Shown here piece after piece: positions 18,431 to 27,389 of a stretch of DNA of 64,000 bases. The notes beneath the pieces were generated by a model that saw only the letters and a list, made by a program, of their open reading frames with translations, did not search any database and was not told the origin of the DNA. The stretch is from Devosia naphthalenivorans (GTDB lineage Bacteria > Pseudomonadota > Alphaproteobacteria > Rhizobiales > Devosiaceae): the NCBI RefSeq assembly GCF_003056355.1, contig NZ_PYVW01000005.1, positions 1-64,000 of the forward strand, given 5' to 3'. Numbering within the stretch: the first letter of the stretch is position 1; each line of letters starts with the position of its first letter. A program made the position numbers and the translations under genes.

Positions 18431-19624
18431 ATGACAGCTGACGCGCCCCATGCCATTGCCCGTGGCGAGATCGAACTGCCGGTGATGACGCTGGATCGTC
18501 CGGTCTGGGAGAACAATCTCGCCGCCATGCTGGACTTCTGTCGGTCCGCTGGAGCGCTGTTCGCGCCCCATGCCAAGACGGCCATGATTCCTTCCCTTGC
18601 CATGGATGCTGTCCAGCAGGGCGCCTGGGGCGCGAGCGTCGCTGATGTCAGGCAGGCGGAGTCCATCCTCAAGTGCGGCATTAGCAATGTCATCATCGCC
18701 AATCAGGTCGTGGGCCGCACGGCGCTCGACCACCTTGCGGATCTGCAGCGGCAGATGCCGGAGGCAAGCATCGCTGTTTTCGTCGATTCCGATGAAGGCG
18801 TTGATCGTCTCGTCGCAGCGGCATTGCGGAACGGGACCCGGTTCCGTGTGCTGCTTGAGATCGGTGGTGGCCGCGCCGGGCTGCGAAGCAGCGACGAAGC
18901 CAAGGCGATTGCGGAACGGCTGCTCGGCCTGGACTGCATCACGTTGGTTGGGATTGCCTGCTACGAAGGCTCGGTCGCTTCGGCCGACCACGCCGAAACA
19001 GTGTCACGGATCGACGCGCTCCTGGCCATGACAAGCGAAGTCGCCTTCTGGCTCAGGGAACGCGATGCGCACCGCCCAATCATGCTTTCGGCCGGCGGAT
19101 CGCTTTATTTCGACCTTGTCATCGAGCGCCTCGCCACCACGGCGCAACGCCTCGGCAATGCGGAAATCGTTCTGCGCTCAGGAGCGGGGATATTCCACGA
19201 CCACGGAATCTATCAGATAGGGGTTGAGAAGATGCGTCAGCGCAATCTTTCCGGCTCGGAGGAATATGCCGGCCATCTCCGGCCAGCCTTGCGTGTCTGG
19301 ACGGAAATTCTATCCAGACCAGAGCCGAAACTGGCCATAGCCGGCGCCGGCATGCGACACCTGTCCTTCGACCAGGGGCTTCCCGTGGTCCTCAATTGCT
19401 ACCGCGACGGTAGGATGCTGACCATCCGTCCGGGCGAAGTCAGGATCGTGCGGCTGAATGATCAACACGCCTTTGTTAAACTACCCGAGGACTCGAACCT
19501 AGCCGTTGGTGACGTTCTGGAACTGGGTATTTCTCATCCCTGTACAGCAATGGATCGTTGGCGGCAGGTCACCGTGCTGGACCGGAGCGGTATCACCGGT
19601 AATCTGGACACGGAATTCGGCTGA
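18431..19624 (+). CDS. D-threonine aldolase / D-serine dehydratase-like PLP enzyme
   Basis: A 397-residue fold-type III PLP protein. The N-terminal alanine-racemase-like barrel has the Schiff-base lysine in APHAKTAM (about residue 56). The C-terminal Asp/Ser dehydratase-like domain has the metal-binding motif HPCTAMDRW (the His and Cys of the family's H-x-C site). Members cleave or deaminate D-beta-hydroxy amino acids, or act as broader amino-acid deaminases. It follows gabD by 27 bases and is the last gene of the LysR-linked operon, placing a second D-amino-acid enzyme in the island beside the DadA-like one. Exact substrate unknown. Confidence 0.82.
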   Translation: MTADAPHAIARGEIELPVMTLDRPVWENNLAAMLDFCRSAGALFAPHAKTAMIPSLAMDAVQQGAWGASVADVRQAESILKCGISNVIIANQVVGRTALDHLADLQRQMPEASIAVFVDSDEGVDRLVAAALRNGTRFRVLLEIGGGRAGLRSSDEAKAIAERLLGLDCITLVGIACYEGSVASADHAETVSRIDALLAMTSEVAFWLRERDAHRPIMLSAGGSLYFDLVIERLATTAQRLGNAEIVLRSGAGIFHDHGIYQIGVEKMRQRNLSGSEEYAGHLRPALRVWTEILSRPEPKLAIAGAGMRHLSFDQGLPVVLNCYRDGRMLTIRPGEVRIVRLNDQHAFVKLPEDSNLAVGDVLELGISHPCTAMDRWRQVTVLDRSGITGNLDTEFG

Positions 19625-20013
19625 AGGCTTTCTCCCGAGCGCGCTTCGAGTCCGATAAAGACGCCCGCAAACATGCTGGACTTTGCCGCTCGGAGCGAAG
19701 TTGGCAGCTCTTGATCCTCCCGGGAAAATGGCAGACTAAGGCTCATCTACGCCATAACCAGACAGTCTGCTTCCCACCCCATTTCTGCTGTTTGGTCACT
19801 AGGCCGATGTGACCAACATCTTGCTTGCAGGCCCACCCTTGAAATCGAAATGTGCCTGATACACATTGGTTTTCGAGCTTATGCCGCTGAAAGTCCCATG
19901 CTTCCGGAACTCCCGGAGAGTCCCTCTCTCTCCGCCAATCTTAAACCATTGATTTCATTAAACATTTGACATTTCGGGCGGGAATTGTACCCAGCAATGT
20001 ACCCGAGGCGTCC
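19625..20013. other. junction region between catabolic island and integrated element
   Basis: No convincing gene is visible. It contains the hairpin TTGGTCAC (19792-19799) / GTGACCAA (19809-19816), the tRNA-Ser 3'-end fragment at 19921-19937, and two close copies of GTACCC at 19987 and 20000 just before the integrase start. Confidence 0.5.
19921..19937 (+). other. candidate attachment site: tRNA-Ser 3' end
   Basis: The 17 bases TCCCTCTCTCTCCGCCA match the end of many bacterial tRNA-Ser genes (T-stem, acceptor stem and encoded CCA). The preceding 75 bases do not fold as a tRNA, so only the 3' end is present. It lies 77 bases upstream of a tyrosine recombinase gene, the usual relation of an att site to its integrase. 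No second copy was seen in the window. Confidence 0.6.
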
Positions 20014-21600
20014 ATGCACCTTACCGCTCGTCCCAGCGGCTGGCGTTTTCAGATCAGAATCCCCCGTTCCCTTGAGCCTTGTTTCGGCACCGTGCCGGTC
20101 AGGCTGAACCTTGGCCCCTTGCCGAAACGTCCGGCATTGCGAGTGGCGCGTTTACTGGCCGGTCACGCCGAGCGGTTATTCCGTGCCGTCGAAACGGGGA
20201 ACGCCATGACCGATATGAGCCGCGACGAACTGGTCGAAGAATTGCAGGAACTGCTGGTGCAGGTGCTGGCCGATGCCGAAGCCACCATCGACAGCCTTCG
20301 CCGGCAGCGTGAGATGGAGGTGAAGACCGTCACCTTGCGCTTGCAGACCGAGCGGTACCGCGACCAGTTGGAAATGCAGGACCGGTTGAAACTGCTGGGC
20401 GGCGCTATCGACGGCCTCACCAAGGCTGCGGAGAGCCTGCCGAAGAACCAGCGCGACGACATTGCCGCCCAGATCGCGGTATTGTCGGCACAGGTGCAGC
20501 AGGTCTTGGCCGGTGGCCCCGACAAGCCCATGCTGCTGGACCAGCTTGAGGTTTGGACCGAGCTTCGCAAGGACCACGCGCAGGACAAGAAGGTCAAGAC
20601 TGACGCGAACCGCATCCGCGACTTCGTGGAATATGCCGGCAACAAGCCGGTCAACCGCTATCGGTTCTCAGATTTCCAGAGCTTCACCAATGTGCTGGCG
20701 CGCTCGCCCGCCAACATGGTCAAGGAGCGGGTGTTCCAGGGCATGACGCGGGAGCAGGCTGCGAACCACAATGACACCCTGAAGGAGCGTCGTTTCCCCA
20801 CGCTCACGGGCAAGGCCATCGAGGCGAACTATCTCAGCCCGCTTCGCATGTTCTTCAAGACCATGGCCGCAGAACATGATTTCCGTTCACCTTTGGCCGA
20901 CATGAGCCCGAGCATTCCCAACACGGCCCGCGATTCCGTGGTCCGCGTGCCGTTCACGGTCGAGGAACTGAATATCTGGTTCAAGGCGGCGGCGCAGGAG
21001 AAGCGGCCAGACCTCAAGTGGTTGCCGCTATTGGCGACACTGACCGGCGCCCGCGTGGGCGAACTGATCTTTCTGCAAGGCAAGGACGTTCGCAAGATCA
21101 CCGATACGCTCTGGGTTGCGGACCTGACCACAGACCTCATCATCGAGGGAGAAGAGACGGAGCGGCAGATCAAGAACGAGACCAGCCGCCGCCTGTTCGC
21201 GCTGCATGAGATGCTGGAGCAGACGGGGTTTTATGAGCATTGCGCCAAGCGCAAATCCGACGAATGGCTGTTCCCCCATGCTTTCCGGCATGGCAAGGAA
21301 CTGGTGAAAGACCCCGCAGATGCCGCCAGCAAGCGCCTTAATGGACGGTTGGAGAAGCTGGGCATCCATCGGCCCTATGAAACCACGTTCCATTCCAGCC
21401 GGCACACCGCAAAGGACATTATGCGCGTGGCCAAGATCGACCCTCGCACGGCAGACCGCCAGACAGGCCACGCGATGAAGAGCGCCGGCGACAACTACGG
21501 CAAGAAAACCTTGCTGGTCGAAGAAGTCGAGGTGCTGGCTGCGGTGCGCTTGCCCGAGGCGCTGGACCTGTCGCCTTATATCACCAGGCCAAACGCATAG
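20014..21600 (+). CDS. tyrosine recombinase (site-specific integrase)
   Basis: A 528-residue phage-type integrase. The N-terminus (MHLTARPSGWRFQIRIP) matches the DUF6538 domain common in proteobacterial integrases. A long helical region follows, then a SAM-like core-binding domain and the catalytic domain. The catalytic set is visible: Arg in TGARVGELIFLQ, His-x-x-Arg in HSSRHTAKD, His in TGHAMKSAG, and the tyrosine nucleophile in DNYGKKT about ten residues later. The frame is open from 19966, but the domain begins at the ATG at 20014. It should catalyse excision and integration at the adjacent tRNA-Ser site. Confidence 0.92.
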   Translation: MHLTARPSGWRFQIRIPRSLEPCFGTVPVRLNLGPLPKRPALRVARLLAGHAERLFRAVETGNAMTDMSRDELVEELQELLVQVLADAEATIDSLRRQREMEVKTVTLRLQTERYRDQLEMQDRLKLLGGAIDGLTKAAESLPKNQRDDIAAQIAVLSAQVQQVLAGGPDKPMLLDQLEVWTELRKDHAQDKKVKTDANRIRDFVEYAGNKPVNRYRFSDFQSFTNVLARSPANMVKERVFQGMTREQAANHNDTLKERRFPTLTGKAIEANYLSPLRMFFKTMAAEHDFRSPLADMSPSIPNTARDSVVRVPFTVEELNIWFKAAAQEKRPDLKWLPLLATLTGARVGELIFLQGKDVRKITDTLWVADLTTDLIIEGEETERQIKNETSRRLFALHEMLEQTGFYEHCAKRKSDEWLFPHAFRHGKELVKDPADAASKRLNGRLEKLGIHRPYETTFHSSRHTAKDIMRVAKIDPRTADRQTGHAMKSAGDNYGKKTLLVEEVEVLAAVRLPEALDLSPYITRPNA

Positions 21601-21620
21601 GGGTCGTCCGAATCGACCCC
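21600..21620 (+). terminator. stem-loop after the integrase gene
   Basis: GGGGTCG (21600-21606) and CGACCCC (21614-21620) pair perfectly around a 7-base loop starting at the last base of the integrase stop codon. No T-run follows, so termination is plausible but not certain. Confidence 0.45.
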
Positions 21621-21735
21621 ACTACCGACACTCGCTGCGGATTTGGGCAATCCCGAAAGCCGCCGTTCACGCCCTCACGACAATATCGGCGGGCAGCTCT
21701 AAAAGTTCGAAATGGATGACAAAGGCCAAGCCAGA

Positions 21736-22227
21736 CTACAACCCAGCTCCAATTGCCTCCATCTGCTCAATTTCGCGTCGTTGCGCCTCGATGATTTCGC
21801 TGCAGAGCTGCACCAGTTCCTGATCCCGTAGGTCTGCCTCACGGCACATGAGGATTGCGCCGGAATGGTGAGGAATCATGGAGTCGATGAACTGGCCGTC
21901 ATCGATCAACGCCTGCGATCGTGTGGCCCAAAACGAGCCGACTGTTAGCACGGCGAACAGCACGTAGAGCATGATATTCAAGCCCTTCTTGGGGAACATG
22001 CCCGGCATGGTGGCGAGCATGAATATGCCCATGGGCGCCCACATGGTCACGGCCATGTAGAACATGTTTAGGTTGTTCCGGAAATCGCCTGTGCCATCGA
22101 TCATCGAGAACATCACCACGTACATAACGACAAGGCCCAGGATCATGTTGATCCAGAACATCAAGTAGGGGTGCCCGTGGCCGCGATGCTTGCCCTGCAA
22201 CTGGGCGTGTTGTTCATGTTTGCTCAT
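21736..22227 (-). CDS. membrane-anchored DUF305 protein
   Basis: A 163-residue protein with a His-rich N-terminus (KHEQHAQLQGKHRGHGHP) and three predicted membrane helices (about residues 22-42, 56-74 and 84-102). A periplasmic DUF305 helix bundle contains FIDSMIPHHSGAILMCREA. The HH pair, Met and Cys are the family's likely metal ligands. DUF305 proteins are common in copper islands. It is divergent from nirK, with 163 bases between the two start codons. Confidence 0.82.
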   Translation of the reverse strand: MSKHEQHAQLQGKHRGHGHPYLMFWINMILGLVVMYVVMFSMIDGTGDFRNNLNMFYMAVTMWAPMGIFMLATMPGMFPKKGLNIMLYVLFAVLTVGSFWATRSQALIDDGQFIDSMIPHHSGAILMCREADLRDQELVQLCSEIIEAQRREIEQMEAIGAGL

Positions 22228-22320
22228 GTTCGCTTTCCCTCTATGTCACGCAGTTCAGGCGAGTGAAGGCCCTCGGAGCTGTCTACCGCAAGCGCTTTCG
22301 TCAGTGCTCGCTACGCCTAG

Positions 22321-22334
22321 TTGCGCTGGCGCAA
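22321..22334 (+). promoter_or_regulatory. NnrR-type (CRP/FNR family) binding site upstream of nirK
   Basis: TTGCG-CTGG-CGCAA is a perfect palindrome matching the alphaproteobacterial NnrR-type consensus TTGCG-N4-CGCAA used for nitric-oxide-responsive denitrification promoters. Its centre is 63 bases from the nirK ATG, so a class II position at -41.5 would put the transcript start about 22 bases before the start codon. Confidence 0.6.
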
Positions 22335-22390
22335 CGAGCCGAAGCTTTAGCGAGGGTATCGTGAGTTCCATGATGTCGAGAGGAGACCAC

Positions 22391-23461
22391 ATGCGCGCGC
22401 GAAATCGCCTACTCCCGGCTCTGGCAGCAATCTTGATGTTGGTCACCTCCGCTGGAGCTGTTTCGGCAGCGGGGTCTCATGACCATCCTGAGGAGAACGG
22501 CACAGCCACTGCGCCGCTCGACATTGTTCGGAAGGCTACTGATCTGCCGGCATGGGAGAGCCGTGCGCCGCAGACCATCACGATAGACCTCGAAACGGTG
22601 GAGGTGACCGGAGCGCTCGCTGATGGCGCCAGCTACCATTACTGGACCTTCAACAGGAAAGTGCCAGGGCCCTTCGTGCGGGCTCGCGTGGGCGATACCA
22701 TCAAGGTCAGCCTCCACAATGCCTCTGACAGTTCGGAACCCCACAGTGTCGACTTCCATGCTGCCACTGGCCCGGGCGGCGGCGGGGTGGCAACCCATGC
22801 AGAAGCGGGCGAGACCCGGGAGTTCTCCTTCAGGACGCTGAAGCCCGGGCTCTACGTGTACCATTGCGCTGTGCCATCAGTGGCACAACACATCTCAAAT
22901 GGGATGTACGGTTTGATCTTGGTCGAGCCGGAAGAAGGGCTGCCGCCCGTGGACAGAGAATTCTATGTCATGCAGGGGGAGCTCTATACCGCTGAGGCAT
23001 TTGGTACCCAAGGTAACCTGCAAGGGAGTGTGGAGAAGCTCGGGGCTGAACAGCCTGAGTACTACGTCTTCAACGGCGCTGCCGAGGCGCTGACCGGCAA
23101 CAATGCATTGGTGGCTGAGACAGGCGAGACCATCCGGATTTATTTCGGCGTCGGTGGGCCGAACAAGGACTCTAGCTTCCATGTCATCGGAGAGATATTC
23201 GATCGCGTGTATCAGCTGGGCTCGTTCGTTACCCCGCCGATGCTGGATGTGGGCACTATCTCCGTGCCGCCCGGCAGTGCCGCCGTGGTTGATATGACGC
23301 TGGAGGTGCCCGGGGAGTTCATCCTGGTGGATCACGCTCTGTCGCGGGCCGAACGGGGACTTCTCGGCAAGTTGGTCGTCACGGGCAAAGAGCAACGGGA
23401 TATTTTCGATGTGCCTGACCTTGGTTTGAATGAAACCCACACGGACAAGGAGCCACATTGA
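22391..23461 (+). CDS. nirK: copper-containing nitrite reductase (AniA-type)
   Basis: A periplasmic two-cupredoxin enzyme that reduces nitrite to nitric oxide. The 356 residues start with a Sec signal peptide (about 1-27, ending AVSAAG). Copper ligands are all present: type 1 His118, Cys159, His167 and Met172 (HSVDFH, YHCAVPSVAQHISNGM); type 2 His123, His158 and His315 (VDHALSRA). Catalytic Asp121 and His264 (SSFHVIGEIFD) are intact. Sequence style matches AniA of Neisseria rather than the blue rhizobial NirK. The ATG at 22391 follows GAGGAGACCAC; the longer open frame from 22190 overlaps the DUF305 gene. Regulation by an NnrR-type factor is suggested by the box at 22321. Confidence 0.93.
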   Translation: MRARNRLLPALAAILMLVTSAGAVSAAGSHDHPEENGTATAPLDIVRKATDLPAWESRAPQTITIDLETVEVTGALADGASYHYWTFNRKVPGPFVRARVGDTIKVSLHNASDSSEPHSVDFHAATGPGGGGVATHAEAGETREFSFRTLKPGLYVYHCAVPSVAQHISNGMYGLILVEPEEGLPPVDREFYVMQGELYTAEAFGTQGNLQGSVEKLGAEQPEYYVFNGAAEALTGNNALVAETGETIRIYFGVGGPNKDSSFHVIGEIFDRVYQLGSFVTPPMLDVGTISVPPGSAAVVDMTLEVPGEFILVDHALSRAERGLLGKLVVTGKEQRDIFDVPDLGLNETHTDKEPH

Positions 23462-23514
23462 TGAATGGAAGCCACGTCCAAGACGCAACCGCTGGTCAGT
23501 GAAGGAATAAGGAC

Positions 23515-23997
23515 ATGAAGATTTTCACCCGCAGATCGACCCTGTGTCTGGGTGCAGCCGCCGTGGGGCTTACGATCGTCCCTGCTTTCAGCTTCGAGAG
23601 CGGCCCGGAGGTGATGGTCTGGAACGATCCTTATTGTGGCTGCTGCAGTGGGTGGATGGCCCACCTGCGGGCAAACGGATTTTCAGTTCAGTCTGCTGAT
23701 GTCGAAGACATGGAAACGCTGAAGAGCGAAAGAGGCATTCCTCCAGAACTCCGATCCTGCCACACCGCCCAAGTTCAAGGTTATGTTGTTGAAGGCCACG
23801 TGCCTGCTGCCGCCATAAACCGGCTGCTGGAAAAGAAGCCTGCGAACGTCTCGGGCCTTGCAGTCGCTGGCATGCCACTCGGTTCACCAGGAATGAGCGC
23901 ACCCGAAGGATATCCACCCGACCGTTACGACGTGATTGCCTTCAGGGGCAAGGAACAGTTCCTGTTCATGCGTTTTGAGGGTGACCAGCAACTCTAA
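23515..23997 (+). CDS. DUF411 metal-binding protein
   Basis: A 160-residue exported protein. The N-terminus has a Tat-like twin arginine (TRRSTLCLGAAAVG). The mature part carries the DUF411 cysteine cluster NDPYCGCCSGWMAHL, a further Cys-His in RSCHTAQVQGY, VEGHVPAAAINRLL and GMPLGSPGM. DUF411 proteins bind copper or mercury in the periplasm and are frequent in copper-resistance islands. It is 53 bases downstream of nirK, probably in the same transcript, and ends at a bidirectional terminator. Confidence 0.88.
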   Translation: MKIFTRRSTLCLGAAAVGLTIVPAFSFESGPEVMVWNDPYCGCCSGWMAHLRANGFSVQSADVEDMETLKSERGIPPELRSCHTAQVQGYVVEGHVPAAAINRLLEKKPANVSGLAVAGMPLGSPGMSAPEGYPPDRYDVIAFRGKEQFLFMRFEGDQQL

Positions 23998-24014
23998 GGT
24001 GCAATGGCTTGCTG

Positions 24015-24040
24015 AGAAGGGGCGCTACAGCGCCCCTTCT
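24015..24040. terminator. bidirectional terminator
   Basis: A perfect 12-bp stem, AGAAGGGGCGCT and AGCGCCCCTTCT, with a 2-base turn lies exactly between the convergent DUF411 (ends 23997) and DUF305 (ends 24052) genes. Rightward it is followed by the T-rich GCTTTCTATCTT. Confidence 0.75.
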
Positions 24041-24051
24041 GCTTTCTATCT

Positions 24052-24513
24052 TCAGTTCGCCGCTTCGGCTGCGGCGTGCTCCTCAAGCCAGGACATCATT
24101 TCGGCGATCTCCTGCTCCTGGGAGTCGATGATCTTCTGAGCCATTGCCCTGGCGTCTTCGTTGTCGCCATGGTCCAGCTCAGCCTTGGCCATGTTCACTG
24201 CGCTCTGGTGATGGGGGATCATGCCGCAGATGAACGCTACGTCGACGTCCTCGGCCATCATGCCCATCATCATTTGCCGGTTCATCTCATCCATGCCCTC
24301 CATGAGGGCCATGTGAGCTTCATCCATCTGTTCTGGTTTCATGGACATTTCTTCCATGGGATGGTCGCCGCCCGTCATGCAGATATCGGGAAGCTGCATC
24401 TGGCCGGGCGCCATGCCTGCCATGTCATGTCCTTGGTGTTCCTGAGCGAGAAGGTTTCCTGTCGAAGCTGCAAGCAGGAGACCGGCTACAGCAGTTGATT
24501 TGAAGAAGTTCAT
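24052..24513 (-). CDS. periplasmic DUF305 protein
   Basis: A 153-residue exported protein with signal peptide MNFFKSTAVAGLLLAASTG and then a Met/His-rich segment (EHQGHDMAGMAPGQM). The DUF305 bundle contains FICGMIPHHQSAVNMAKAEL and ends with helix IIDSQEQEIAEMMSWL. The methionine- and histidine-rich composition suggests copper or silver buffering in the periplasm. I prefer the ATG at 24513, because AGGA lies 9 bases upstream, over the in-frame ATG at 24522. It is the last gene of a leftward copper operon headed by the P-type ATPase. Confidence 0.85.
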   Translation of the reverse strand: MNFFKSTAVAGLLLAASTGNLLAQEHQGHDMAGMAPGQMQLPDICMTGGDHPMEEMSMKPEQMDEAHMALMEGMDEMNRQMMMGMMAEDVDVAFICGMIPHHQSAVNMAKAELDHGDNEDARAMAQKIIDSQEQEIAEMMSWLEEHAAAEAAN

Positions 24514-24556
24514 TTTGTTCATTCCTGAAAATGTTTTCCGAAAGGGATCGATCGGG

Positions 24557-24919
24557 TCAGGAATGCCTTGGAGGTCGATCAAGGCGCTCAATGGGCCAAT
24601 TCACATCGACATGCGTGGCCAGCGGGTGGTGCGGAGATCGGTTCCAGTCTGGAGGGGTGGTAGCAGCAGGACCAGGCAGCGCAGCCAGGCATAAACCCAT
24701 TCCGCAACATTCGGGCAAGGTGTGATGCTGTTGCTCGCAAGCCAAAGCTCCGCAGTCGTTATCGTGATGAACCTGGTCTTGGTGCTGATGGTGAGCAACA
24801 GAAAACTGGCTTGCCATTGCGCTGTGGTGCAGTGTCATGCTCGACACTACAGCCAGCATGACGGCGATAATCAGCCGCATGCGCCACCTGCCGCAATGGT
24901 CCAATCTGTATAACCTCAT
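24557..24919 (-). CDS. small exported His/Cys-rich hypothetical protein
   Basis: A protein of about 120 residues. An internal hydrophobic stretch (RLIIAVMLAVVSSMTLHH) serves as signal peptide. The mature part is rich in His and Cys (HHQHQDQVHHDNDCGALACEQQHH, CCGMGLC). This composition fits a metal-binding periplasmic protein of the copper operon. The start is uncertain: the ATG at 24919 has AGGA at good spacing, while 24880 would start directly at the signal peptide. I know no family name for it. Confidence 0.6.
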   Translation of the reverse strand: MRLYRLDHCGRWRMRLIIAVMLAVVSSMTLHHSAMASQFSVAHHQHQDQVHHDNDCGALACEQQHHTLPECCGMGLCLAALPGPAATTPPDWNRSPHHPLATHVDVNWPIERLDRPPRHS

Positions 24920-24994
24920 GGGCATCCTAATCTGCAAATCTCCGGTGGGTTCCCCGTGTAATTCACGCAAGGATCAGCGAGCACGTTCATCAAA

Positions 24995-27370
24995 CTAGCC
25001 AATGCTGGCGCTGCGGAGGCGTAACGAGTTGGCGATCACGCTGACCGAGGACAGCGCCATGGCCGCCGCAGCGATCGCTGGTGATAGGGTAATGCCGAAA
25101 AACGGATAGAGGAGGCCTGCTGCAACCGGCACCCCGGCTGCGTTGTAGATAAACGCGAAGAACAGGTTCTGGCGGATGTTGCCCATCGTTGCATGCGACA
25201 GGCGGCGGGCACGGACAATCCCCATCAGGTCCCCATTGAGCAAGGTCACCCCGGCACTTTCCATGGCAACATCGGTTCCGGTTCCCATGGCAATGCCGAC
25301 ATCGGCAGCAGCTAACGCGGGTGCGTCATTGACACCGTCACCAGCCATGGCCACCACCTTGCCTTGGGATCGGAGACGTTCGACCACTTCGCTCTTGCGT
25401 TCTGGCAACACGTCGGCCTCCACTTCAGTGATCCCGAGGCGCTGGGCAACGGCATTTGCGGTCACAGCATTGTCGCCGGTCATCATGACGACGCGGATGT
25501 TCTCCGACCTCAGCGCCGATAGTGCATCGGCTGTCGTTTGGCGGATCGGATCAGCGATACCGATGCCCCCGGCAACCTCTCCGTCGATTGCCACCAGCAC
25601 GACCGTGGCGCCCTCAGATCGGACATTGTCAGCCCTTCCCTTCCAGTCGTCTATCGAAACGCCCTCGGAAGCGAGGTACTTGGCGCTGCCGATCAGCACC
25701 CGCTTTCCGTCTACCATGCCCGTCAACCCTTTCCCCACAGGAGAGTCCACGTCTGACGGGTTAGACAGTTCAATGGCCCGTTCCTGGGCGGTAGCCACGA
25801 TGGCGACACCAAGCGGATGCTCGCTTGCGCGTTCAAGGCTGGCCGCCACACGAAGCAGGGTATGCTCATCGAAACTTTCGGCTGGAAGAAGGTGGGTCAC
25901 TTTGGGCTTACCTTCGGTCAGGGTGCCGGTCTTGTCCACGACCAGCGTGTCGACCTTTTCCAGACGTTCCAGAGCTTCCGCATTCTTGACCAACAGCCCG
26001 GATTGGGCACCCTTACCCACACCCACCATGATAGACATGGGTGTAGCCAGACCGAGGGCACAAGGGCAGGCGATGATCAGCACCGACACGGCGGCAACAA
26101 GCGCGTGGGCGAAGCGAGGTTCGGGCCCCCAGATCATCCATGCGCCGAATGCCACGAACGCGATGCCGATCACCAGGGGAACAAACCAACCGGAGACTTG
26201 ATCCGCCAGGCGCTGGATAGGCGCCCTTGATCGCTGTGCGGTGGCCACCATTTGCACGATACGAGCCAACATGGTGTCGCGGCCAACGCCAGTCGCCTCC
26301 ATGACCAGACCCCCAGACTGGTTGATTGTTCCGGCAACCAGCTTGGCTCCTTCCATCTTGGTAACCGGCATGGACTCGCCCGTCACCATGGACTCGTCCA
26401 CTGCACTACGACCTTCCAGGACCTTGCCATCGACCGGCACCTGTTCGCCCGGGCGCACCCGCAGCCAGTCACCTACACCCACCGCATCGACCTCCACCTC
26501 TTCGTCGGAGCCATCCGCTCTAATACGGCGGGCAGTTTTTGGCGCCAAGTTGAGCAGAGCCTTGATCGCACCCGAGGTCTTCTCCCTGGCCCGCAGTTCC
26601 AGCACCTGACCGAGGAGAGCCAACGCCGTAATCACAGCGGCGGCCTCGAAATAGACAGGAACGGCGCCGTCCATTTCACGCATGTTGCCCGGGAATATCC
26701 CGGGAAGGAATGTTGCCACGACCGAATAGATCCAGGCGACGCCGATCCCCATGGCGATCAGCGTGAACATGTTGAGGCTGCGGTTTCGGATCGATCCCCA
26801 GCCACGTTCGAAGAACGGCCACCCTGCCCAGAGGACAACCGGTGTTGCCAGCACCAGCTGTATCCAGTTGAGCGTTTGCCCAGACACCCAATGGTGCAGG
26901 TCGATCACATGCGCCGTCATCTCCAGGACGAACACCGGTAGCGCCAAGGCCGAGCCCACCCAGAACCGTCGCGTCATGTCCTGCAGCTCCGGGCTGGGCC
27001 CAGTCTCTGCTGTGGGTAGTTCCGGCTCAAGGGCCATTCCGCAGATTGGGCAAGAGCCGGGTTCGTTCCGCCTTATCTCTGGATGCATCGGGCAAGTCCA
27101 GATCGTGCCGGGCGGCGCCGTTTTGGTCGGGGCGTTCACTTCCCCCAGATACTTGGTCGGCTCGGCCGTGAACTTGCTTCGGCAATTTTCGGAGCAGAAA
27201 TAGTAGCTGGTTCCTTCGTAGGCCGCCTTGTGCTGTGCGGTCAGCGGATTGACCGTCATTCCACACACGGGATCTCTTGCCGCCGACGTGCTATCAAGCG
27301 CATCATCGCGTCTATGATGATGGTCATGGTGCTGGTGATCATGGTCGTTGTGCGTGTGGGGTGCAGACAT
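24995..27370 (-). CDS. copper-translocating P1B-type ATPase
   Basis: A 791-residue inner-membrane pump that exports Cu+ (or Ag+) to the periplasm. Order: His-rich N-tail (residues 5-20), YHS domain ([11 protein letters not shown] to [12 protein letters not shown], about 32-78), heavy-metal-binding zinc-ribbon-like domain ([11 protein letters not shown] to [10 protein letters not shown], about 92-118), then eight helices. The transport motif is [10 protein letters not shown], the phosphorylation site DKTGTLTEG, the SEHPLG histidine, and [10 protein letters not shown]. There is no classical HMA ferredoxin-like domain. The ATG at 27370 follows AAGGAGATCATCC; the frame upstream to 27508 crosses the CueR-like promoter. 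It heads a leftward operon with the His/Cys-rich and DUF305 proteins. Confidence 0.95.
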   Translation of the reverse strand: MSAPHTHNDHDHQHHDHHHRRDDALDSTSAARDPVCGMTVNPLTAQHKAAYEGTSYYFCSENCRSKFTAEPTKYLGEVNAPTKTAPPGTIWTCPMHPEIRRNEPGSCPICGMALEPELPTAETGPSPELQDMTRRFWVGSALALPVFVLEMTAHVIDLHHWVSGQTLNWIQLVLATPVVLWAGWPFFERGWGSIRNRSLNMFTLIAMGIGVAWIYSVVATFLPGIFPGNMREMDGAVPVYFEAAAVITALALLGQVLELRAREKTSGAIKALLNLAPKTARRIRADGSDEEVEVDAVGVGDWLRVRPGEQVPVDGKVLEGRSAVDESMVTGESMPVTKMEGAKLVAGTINQSGGLVMEATGVGRDTMLARIVQMVATAQRSRAPIQRLADQVSGWFVPLVIGIAFVAFGAWMIWGPEPRFAHALVAAVSVLIIACPCALGLATPMSIMVGVGKGAQSGLLVKNAEALERLEKVDTLVVDKTGTLTEGKPKVTHLLPAESFDEHTLLRVAASLERASEHPLGVAIVATAQERAIELSNPSDVDSPVGKGLTGMVDGKRVLIGSAKYLASEGVSIDDWKGRADNVRSEGATVVLVAIDGEVAGGIGIADPIRQTTADALSALRSENIRVVMMTGDNAVTANAVAQRLGITEVEADVLPERKSEVVERLRSQGKVVAMAGDGVNDAPALAAADVGIAMGTGTDVAMESAGVTLLNGDLMGIVRARRLSHATMGNIRQNLFFAFIYNAAGVPVAAGLLYPFFGITLSPAIAAAAMALSSVSVIANSLRLRSASIG

Positions 27371-27389
27371 GGATGATCTCCTTTGTCCG

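Noticed and set aside
19847-19937. A complete tRNA-Ser gene
   Set aside because: Only the last 17 bases match; upstream sequence cannot form the acceptor, D or anticodon stems.
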